From positions 887 through 13,058 of the forward strand of contig JAOZRC010000019.1 in NCBI GenBank assembly GCA_029940345.1: a stretch of 12,172 bases of DNA, written 5' to 3'. Of the stretch, positions 6,840 to 12,172 are shown piece after piece. Numbering within the stretch: position 1 is the first letter of the stretch; each line of letters begins with the position of its first letter. The DNA comes from Desulfobacterales bacterium. Lineage in GTDB: Bacteria > Desulfobacterota > Desulfobacteria > Desulfobacterales > JAUCGF01. Below the pieces are notes generated by a model. It was not told the origin of the DNA. It worked only from the letters and a program-made list of their open reading frames with translations, and did not search any database. The translations under genes were made by a program, and so were the position numbers.

Positions 6840-8597
6840 ATGTTTATTTTGGGTATAAGCGCCTATCATGGCGATTGTTCGGCCTGTTTGATAAAAAATG
6901 GCCGGATTGTTGCTGCCGCGGAAGAGGAGCGTTTCACCCGTATAAAGCATTGGGCCGGTTTCCCCATCCAATCGGTTGCGTTTTGTTTAAAACAGGGGGG
7001 GCTATCCATTGATCGGGTTGACAACATCGCGGTTGCCAGGGACCCCAAGGCCAATTTGGCGCCCAAATTGAGATGTTTGCTGCGTCATGGCTACGGGGTG
7101 AATAAACTGGTTGATCGCTTCCGCAACTATCGAAGCATTCATTCGATTCCCCTAATCCTTTCTGATACATTCAAAGCGGATATTGACAGCGTCAAACCGA
7201 AAATTGTCAACGTGGAGCATCACAAAGCCCATATGGCGAGTTCATTTTTGGTGTCGCCGTTTGATGAAGCGGCGATTCTCACACTGGATGGCTTTGGCGA
7301 TTTTGTCAGCAGCATGCAAGGGTACGGGCAGGGAAATACTATGACCGTGCTTGAGCGCGTCTATTATCCGCACTCGATCGGCGTCTTTTATACTTTGGTA
7401 ACGCAGTTTTTAGGGTTTCACAAATTCGGCGATGAATATAAAGTGATGGGGCTGGCCTCTTATGGTAAGCCTACCGAAAGTAAAAAAACGAAACTGGAAG
7501 ATGTTATCCGATACACCGGAAACGGACAATACCGTCTGAATTTGAAGTATTTCAGGCATCATAAAGAAGATGTCGATATGACCTGGGATGGCGGTGAACC
7601 GACGATGGAGCCGGTGTATTCGGATCTGTTTGTCGAAACGTTTGGAAAACCGCGCAAGCATCAGGAGGAACTGACTGATTTCCATCGTGACCTGGCCGCT
7701 TCGGCGCAGGCCTTAACCGAAGATATCATATTCAGTATGCTCCGTGATTTGTACAAAAGAACCAAGCTGTCAAACGTATGCCTGGCAGGCGGCGTTGCCA
7801 TGAACAGTGTCGCCAATGGCAAAATCTTAGCTAACAGTCCGTTTAAAAACATTTATATTCAATCGGCGGCGGGTGATGCGGGAACATCTTTGGGAGCGGC
7901 GTATTATGTTCAGAACACGGTGATGAATCAGCCGCGCACGTTCGTCATGCAAAACAGTTATTGGGGACCTGGATACAGCCTCACGGAATTGAGCAAGGAA
8001 CTGAAATCAAGAGATAAAGAATTAAAAGCTGACAATTGTGTTATTCAAAAGATAGAAAATGAACAGGCGTTATGCCAACAGACCGCCAAACTTATTGCCC
8101 AAGGCAGCGTTGCAGGGTGGTTTCAAGGACGCATGGAATGGGGGCCAAGAGCGTTGGGAAACCGGAGTATCCTTGCCGACCCGCGCAATAGCAAAATGGT
8201 CGCCATTCTGAATTCCAAAATAAAAAAAAGAGAATCTTTCCGACCCTTTGCACCATCTGTTCTGTTGGAAAAAACGGGTGAATATTTTGAACAAAATTAT
8301 CCTGATCCGTTCATGTTAAAAGTCTGTCCGGTTCGTCCTGAAAAACGCAGTGTCATTCCCGCGGTTACGCATGTGGACGGCACGGGGCGCCTCCAAACGG
8401 TGAAACAGGAAGATAATCCGCTTTATTACCGTCTGATCAGAGAATTTGACAAGCTGACCGGCGTTCCCATCGTGTTAAACACATCCTTTAACGAAAACGA
8501 ACCGATAGTAAACACGCCTGCAGAAGCGCTGGATTGTTTTCTGCGCACTAAGATGGATGTATTGGTGTTAGGCCCCTATCTGATTGAACGCCAATGA
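6840..8597 (+). CDS. carbamoyltransferase, NodU/CmcH/TobZ family
   Basis: Transfers a carbamoyl group from carbamoyl phosphate (through carbamoyl-adenylate) to a hydroxyl of a sugar. NodU does this on Nod factor and TobZ on tobramycin. The N-terminal Kae1-like domain starts FILGISAYHGDCSACLIKNG and shows AAAEEERFTRIKH (25-37), the metal-binding VEHHKAHMASSF (125-136), LTLDGFGD (147-154) and CLAGGVAMNS (314-323). The C-terminal YrdC-like domain shows GRMEWGPRALGNRS (430-443), FRPFAPSVL and VPIVLNTSFNENEPIV. The 585 residues match the usual length, and all motifs look intact. AGGGAG at 6829-6834 is a strong ribosome binding site. The gene opens a three-gene coupled block, its stop overlapping the next start. 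In this cluster the substrate is probably a polysaccharide sugar residue (inference). Confidence 0.95.
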   Translation: MFILGISAYHGDCSACLIKNGRIVAAAEEERFTRIKHWAGFPIQSVAFCLKQGGLSIDRVDNIAVARDPKANLAPKLRCLLRHGYGVNKLVDRFRNYRSIHSIPLILSDTFKADIDSVKPKIVNVEHHKAHMASSFLVSPFDEAAILTLDGFGDFVSSMQGYGQGNTMTVLERVYYPHSIGVFYTLVTQFLGFHKFGDEYKVMGLASYGKPTESKKTKLEDVIRYTGNGQYRLNLKYFRHHKEDVDMTWDGGEPTMEPVYSDLFVETFGKPRKHQEELTDFHRDLAASAQALTEDIIFSMLRDLYKRTKLSNVCLAGGVAMNSVANGKILANSPFKNIYIQSAAGDAGTSLGAAYYVQNTVMNQPRTFVMQNSYWGPGYSLTELSKELKSRDKELKADNCVIQKIENEQALCQQTAKLIAQGSVAGWFQGRMEWGPRALGNRSILADPRNSKMVAILNSKIKKRESFRPFAPSVLLEKTGEYFEQNYPDPFMLKVCPVRPEKRSVIPAVTHVDGTGRLQTVKQEDNPLYYRLIREFDKLTGVPIVLNTSFNENEPIVNTPAEALDCFLRTKMDVLVLGPYLIERQ

Positions 8598-10048
8598 AAA
8601 TAAGACTGCGTGTAACAGGCGAACGTCATTTTCAAAGCCTTGGCAATGAAGCCTGGGTGCTGGATATCTGTGATAAAAACGGCAATTCGGTCGCCGGATG
8701 GGATTCAATGCAGCCGGAGTCTCCCTGGCGTATTGTCGATACGGATAAAAAATCCCATGCCAAAGCGCTGATCGTGGATAAACCCGCTGAAATCCGTCTC
8801 AATGTTCCCCCGGAAGGGAAATTGCGATTGTTAAAACATCCATGGAGCGGTATTATTGAGATTGAATCGGAAGGACGTGTTCAAAAAATTGATCTGTTTT
8901 CATCGGCGCATGATACCTTTACGTATCAAATCAGGCATACCGGCCATCAGGCGGTTCCGAACCGCAGTGTGCGGAATGATACACCGCTGTCAAAACTAAA
9001 CACTGTCGGGTCGGTTTCCAATGAAGATGAAGAAACCTGGATTGCTGAAATTGCCAAAGCACAACCGGCGGCAGTTGCCATTCTGCACCCTCAATGGCGC
9101 GGTGTAAGGAAAAGTGCTGAAGAACTGTTCAATTATACGTTTTGCCTGGAAGATAATCTTGACCTTGCCAACGCCAGACGAATGGCTGTGATGATTGATG
9201 CCAGCGGATGTAAACGGATTGTAATCTGCGGATTCCCGCATAGTTATCGTTACCTGGTCGAAGCGATATACAATTTAGAGTCCAAAATTGAAGTCTTTGT
9301 AATCTGGTATGCAAGCTTTTTGCAGTCTGATGAGGAATTTGGCTGGCGGGGATTCAAGATTATCCATGAGCTATGCCAAAAAGGAATGATTAAGAAATGG
9401 GGATTTGCTAAAAAGGGCATGGCTGAGGCGGTCGCACTGGCAGGTGTGGATACGGGTTTTGTGATGCATTCTGTACGGCAAATACCCTCCGGCCCTTCTC
9501 ATCCGCCAAAAAACATATCAGATACAGGCGGGCCGCATCTGGGCCTATGGGCGCTCGCATCCATATGGCGCAAATCGCCTTATGCGATGATGGCCGCCGC
9601 CGCCCGGTTCCCCCAAGCCGAACTTTTTATCGTGGGACAGAATGAGCGTGCGCGGGAATTCGGCAATTTTTTTGGGATTCAGGCAACCTATATGGACGAA
9701 CCGATACCTCAAAACGAGATGCCGGCGGCATTGGCGCGAATGCATCTGAATTTGTATGTCACTTTAAGCGAATGTGCACCGATGCTGCCTTTGGAGAGTC
9801 TTTCTGTAGGCGTTCCCTGTCTCATCGGCCCAAATTCGCATCTTTTTGAAGACCATCCCTATCTTCACTCGCGCTTAGTCGTTCCCTATCCCGATCGTTC
9901 TGATATTATTGCCCAATTCATTCAAAAGGCGCTCGAAGAACGCAACGAGATTGTTGAAGCGTATATCCGTTACGCACCGGACTATAACCGGCGGGCGCGG
10001 CAGTCACTTTGCGATTTTTTAGAAATCCCATCCGATTCGGTGCTGTGA
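8594..10048 (+). CDS. two-domain protein: HPWSGI domain fused to GT-B glycosyltransferase
   Basis: The 484 residues have two parts. Residues 1-115 form a beta-rich domain with VTGE, GNEAWVLD (17-24) and HPWSGI (82-87) followed by QKIDLFS. It is homologous to the external domain of the membrane protein at 530-1267. After a linker, residues about 150-480 resemble a GT-B (GT1/GT4-like) glycosyltransferase: AVAILHPQWRGVRKS, a second Rossmann half with AELFIVGQN, then SECAPMLPLESLSVGVPCLI. In the last of these, E393 and E401 fit the E-x7-E motif of retaining GT4 enzymes. There is no signal peptide, so it should act in the cytoplasm. The start overlaps the carbamoyltransferase stop (ATGA), and its own stop overlaps the next start (GTGA), so expression is likely coupled. 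The sugar specificity is unknown. Confidence 0.85.
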   Translation: MKIRLRVTGERHFQSLGNEAWVLDICDKNGNSVAGWDSMQPESPWRIVDTDKKSHAKALIVDKPAEIRLNVPPEGKLRLLKHPWSGIIEIESEGRVQKIDLFSSAHDTFTYQIRHTGHQAVPNRSVRNDTPLSKLNTVGSVSNEDEETWIAEIAKAQPAAVAILHPQWRGVRKSAEELFNYTFCLEDNLDLANARRMAVMIDASGCKRIVICGFPHSYRYLVEAIYNLESKIEVFVIWYASFLQSDEEFGWRGFKIIHELCQKGMIKKWGFAKKGMAEAVALAGVDTGFVMHSVRQIPSGPSHPPKNISDTGGPHLGLWALASIWRKSPYAMMAAAARFPQAELFIVGQNERAREFGNFFGIQATYMDEPIPQNEMPAALARMHLNLYVTLSECAPMLPLESLSVGVPCLIGPNSHLFEDHPYLHSRLVVPYPDRSDIIAQFIQKALEERNEIVEAYIRYAPDYNRRARQSLCDFLEIPSDSVL

Positions 10049-11478
10049 AAAAAATGCCTGCCAAACGAATCCTCTTTATCACACGCGAAATTGTACCGTT
10101 TTATTATGGCGGCATCGGCACGCAATTTAAGGCCGTAGCCAAATTTTTCAAACGTCAAGGCCATGAAGTTACTTTTTTAACACGCAAGCCGAGTGATTTT
10201 GATGAAGGTGTGTATCAACACAACTATGGTGATATTTCTCTATTTTTCGTTGATGCACCGGAACCGGAAAAGTTTGTTTCCTTCTCTGTCACCGGGGGGC
10301 TGGTGTCAACTTATAATATGGCGTATGCGCTGGCCGTCTCGAAAAAATTTGATGAAATCCATAATGAAATTCATCCCGATATAGTGATTGTTGCGGAATA
10401 TGGCGCTGAAGGATTATTTTTATTGCTCAAGTCTAAAGCGGGGGATTATCGGCATACACGTTTTGTCCTGACGATTAACGGCATGTTTTTTGATGTGATT
10501 ACCACGTATGAAAGCGGGATGGATATGCGTATCCCCAGTGTACTGGATGATCCGCAGAACCGTGCGACATGCGCCATGGAAGACCTATGTATTTTACTTG
10601 CCAATGAGATCACTACGCCAAGTGTATCGGCCTGGAGTGAAATACAGGCGCGTATCGGCATTAATAAAGATGCCTGTCATATTCCGAATTTTTTAGACAT
10701 TGATCTGTTTGATAAACACGATGTTGATAAAGCTACCTCTGGAAGTGACCGCCTGATTCTCTTTGTAGGCCGATTGGATAGGCATAAGGGCGCAGACATA
10801 TTATTGCAGGCTTATCTTAATATTATCGCAAAACAAGCCGTTGATGATGTTGAAATTGTGTTTATCGGACGGGACAGCTTTTGGAAAGAGCATGAATGCA
10901 CATTTCTAGAACACTGGGATAATAAAATACCGGATTCATGCCGCGCCAAGATAACTTTTTTAGGTCAGGTTGATCATCAAAATGTTGTTTCATATTTTAA
11001 AAAAGCAACCGTATGTGTCTTTCCTTCACGCTGGGAAGTTTTCGGGATTGTGTGTTTGGAAGCGATGTATTACGGGTGTCCGGTGTTGGTTTCCAAAGGC
11101 ACCGGTTTGGAAGATGTCATCGGGCCGGAATTTACGGATTATACTTTTGATTCATCGGACGGCGGCGGTTCACTGGAAGAGAAGCTGATTACAAGTATTA
11201 AAGATGCTTCCCACAAAAATGGTTTGGGCTCCGTGTTGCGTCAACGTGCGGAAGAGTTGATCAGCATGAGCGAATCCCGTTTGCTTCAATTAATCGCAAT
11301 GGATAGTGATCGTAAAAATATCGCCGCCGAACTGCCTTTGCTGAAGCTTTATGAAAATGGTTTTCGTATTTTTGATGCCTTGAATGAAATTATCTGTCAT
11401 CTGGGTTCTGATTTTTTGAAGTTAAAGGATCATTTTGGATTGGATGACTCGAAGCTTAGAAAAATTTTGCTCAGGTGA
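10045..11478 (+). CDS. glycosyltransferase family 4 (GT-B)
   Basis: A retaining GT-B glycosyltransferase that should act in the cytoplasm on the growing glycan. The N-terminal half starts with AKRILFITREIVPFYYGGIG, the usual glycine-rich acceptor-side loop, followed by FFKRQGHEVTFLT. The nucleotide-sugar half starts at LILFVGRLDRHKGADILLQA and contains FPSRWEVFGIVCLEAM, with E331 and E339 as the E-x7-E pair, then YYGCPVLVSKGTGLEDVI. I chose the GTG at 10045 because it overlaps the preceding stop as GTGA. The ATG at 10054 (MPAKRILF) is nearly as good, and an in-frame TTG at 10009 is unlikely. The tail beyond about residue 400 is helical and unassigned. The coupling suggests that it acts on the same glycan as the two upstream enzymes. 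Confidence 0.93.
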   Translation: MKKMPAKRILFITREIVPFYYGGIGTQFKAVAKFFKRQGHEVTFLTRKPSDFDEGVYQHNYGDISLFFVDAPEPEKFVSFSVTGGLVSTYNMAYALAVSKKFDEIHNEIHPDIVIVAEYGAEGLFLLLKSKAGDYRHTRFVLTINGMFFDVITTYESGMDMRIPSVLDDPQNRATCAMEDLCILLANEITTPSVSAWSEIQARIGINKDACHIPNFLDIDLFDKHDVDKATSGSDRLILFVGRLDRHKGADILLQAYLNIIAKQAVDDVEIVFIGRDSFWKEHECTFLEHWDNKIPDSCRAKITFLGQVDHQNVVSYFKKATVCVFPSRWEVFGIVCLEAMYYGCPVLVSKGTGLEDVIGPEFTDYTFDSSDGGGSLEEKLITSIKDASHKNGLGSVLRQRAEELISMSESRLLQLIAMDSDRKNIAAELPLLKLYENGFRIFDALNEIICHLGSDFLKLKDHFGLDDSKLRKILLR

Positions 11479-11562
11479 TAAAAGCGCTAATGACATCGAA
11501 AACACGGAATAATCCATTTTACTAAATAAACCTTCGATAAATTTGTGAATTGGAGCATAGTT

Positions 11563-12172
11563 ATGCTGGTTAAGCCTTTTCAAATACCCTCCGTAGTTTT
11601 TTGTTCGACACAACGGAGTGGATCAACCATGATGGTTGACGATTTTTCTATTTTGACTGGAAGAGTGCGATTTCAGACGCATGAAAATTTTTGCAAAATG
11701 ATAGATAACGGCGTGTTTGAAAAGTCAGATTGGCCTGCGGTTAAAGATCAATTATGCAGTATTATCAATGCAGAGCGCAAGGGTTTATTTATTGAGAATA
11801 TTATGTATGATCACGCTGTCATTGTATCAAATAAAATTTCGGTGTCAGAGCATGATGATGTTTTGACACCCTTCTATCATTTTTTCCGTAATGCCGTTTG
11901 GGTTATGGTGCAGCGAATTGATATTTTTGAACAGTCAATCTCAAGATATTTTGCCGCTAAGTCAAACGTTTGGGACAAACGATATATAAAAAATGAAAAC
12001 TATAATGATTCTATTCCATATAATTTCAACGAGATTATGTATCATTGTTCCTGGATTTACGACAGCAAGAAAAAATGGCAAATTTTTTTTAGGGCTCATA
12101 ATATAGAACCTATTGTTATTTATTATGAAAATGCAAAGGACACGTATCCTGATTATCTAAGGCCAATTTTTA
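11563..12172 (+). CDS. Stf0-type sulfotransferase, 3' end outside the window
   Basis: The frame is open from ATG 11563 to the window end (203 codons). GGAG at 11552-11555, seven bases upstream, supports the start. The N-terminal region has VVFCSTQRSGSTMMVDDF (11-28), the PAPS-binding P-loop of the Stf0 family, known from the mycobacterial trehalose sulfotransferase. The rest fits the family: a VMVQRIDIFEQSISRYFA segment where Stf0 has its RRD-x-x-x-QA-S pattern, then VWDKRY, then KKKWQIFFRAHNIEPIVIYY corresponding to the W-x-x-F...P-x-x-x-x-YE end. Stf0 proteins are about 250-270 residues, so most of the gene is present. Its P-loop and overall pattern differ from the sulfotransferase at 3199, so the two are not recent duplicates. 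It begins 84 bases after the previous stop and may be a separate transcription unit. Confidence 0.85.
   Translation, partial: MLVKPFQIPSVVFCSTQRSGSTMMVDDFSILTGRVRFQTHENFCKMIDNGVFEKSDWPAVKDQLCSIINAERKGLFIENIMYDHAVIVSNKISVSEHDDVLTPFYHFFRNAVWVMVQRIDIFEQSISRYFAAKSNVWDKRYIKNENYNDSIPYNFNEIMYHCSWIYDSKKKWQIFFRAHNIEPIVIYYENAKDTYPDYLRPIF

Noticed and set aside
10009..10044. TTG at 10009 as the start of the GT4 gene
   Set aside because: It would add 12 residues (RFFRNPIRFG...) read from inside the end of the previous gene, with no homology and no ribosome binding site. GTG 10045 or ATG 10054 fits the family start.

Overview
The window is part of a surface-polysaccharide gene cluster from a Gram-negative bacterium. 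All complete genes lie on the + strand. They encode a Wzt-type ABC ATPase with a C-terminal glycan-binding domain, three glycosyltransferases (one GT2, two GT-B/GT4-like), a NodU/CmcH-type carbamoyltransferase and two sulfotransferases of different families. The most likely product is an exported O-antigen or exopolysaccharide decorated with sulfate and carbamoyl groups. The repeat content, the Uma2 nuclease gene and the mixed, often AT-rich base composition would suit a large repeat-rich genome, for example Desulfobacterota or a similar environmental proteobacterium. No marker gene here fixes the taxonomy.

Layout. Bases 1-158 are the middle of a Gfo/Idh/MocA sugar oxidoreductase cut off at its 3' side. 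A non-coding stretch follows. Then come a small membrane protein with an external beta-rich domain (530-1267) and the Wzt-like ATPase (1345-2727). A 326-bp inverted-repeat element (2862-3187), itself interrupted by a smaller palindromic insertion, runs up to the start of a P-loop sulfotransferase with a coiled-coil tail (3199-4386). A GT2 glycosyltransferase follows (4498-5655). Next is an accessory patch: a Uma2 nuclease gene (5800-6252), a deleted AlbA_2-type gene remnant (6268-6547) and a second copy of the inverted-repeat element (6551-6778). A tightly coupled three-gene block comes after it: carbamoyltransferase (6840-8597), a two-domain glycosyltransferase (8594-10048) and a GT4 glycosyltransferase (10045-11478). 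The window ends inside a Stf0-type sulfotransferase gene (from 11563).

How they work together (inference). The glycosyltransferases build the repeat unit. The carbamoyltransferase and two sulfotransferases modify it. The Wzt-like ATPase would drive export with a Wzm permease that is not in this window. The least explained feature is a roughly 105-residue domain centred on the motif HPWSGI. It occurs once outside the membrane in the 530-1267 protein and once fused to the front of the cytoplasmic glycosyltransferase at 8594, which suggests a shared recognition module. Repeat elements and gene remnants at three places show that the cluster has been repeatedly rearranged.
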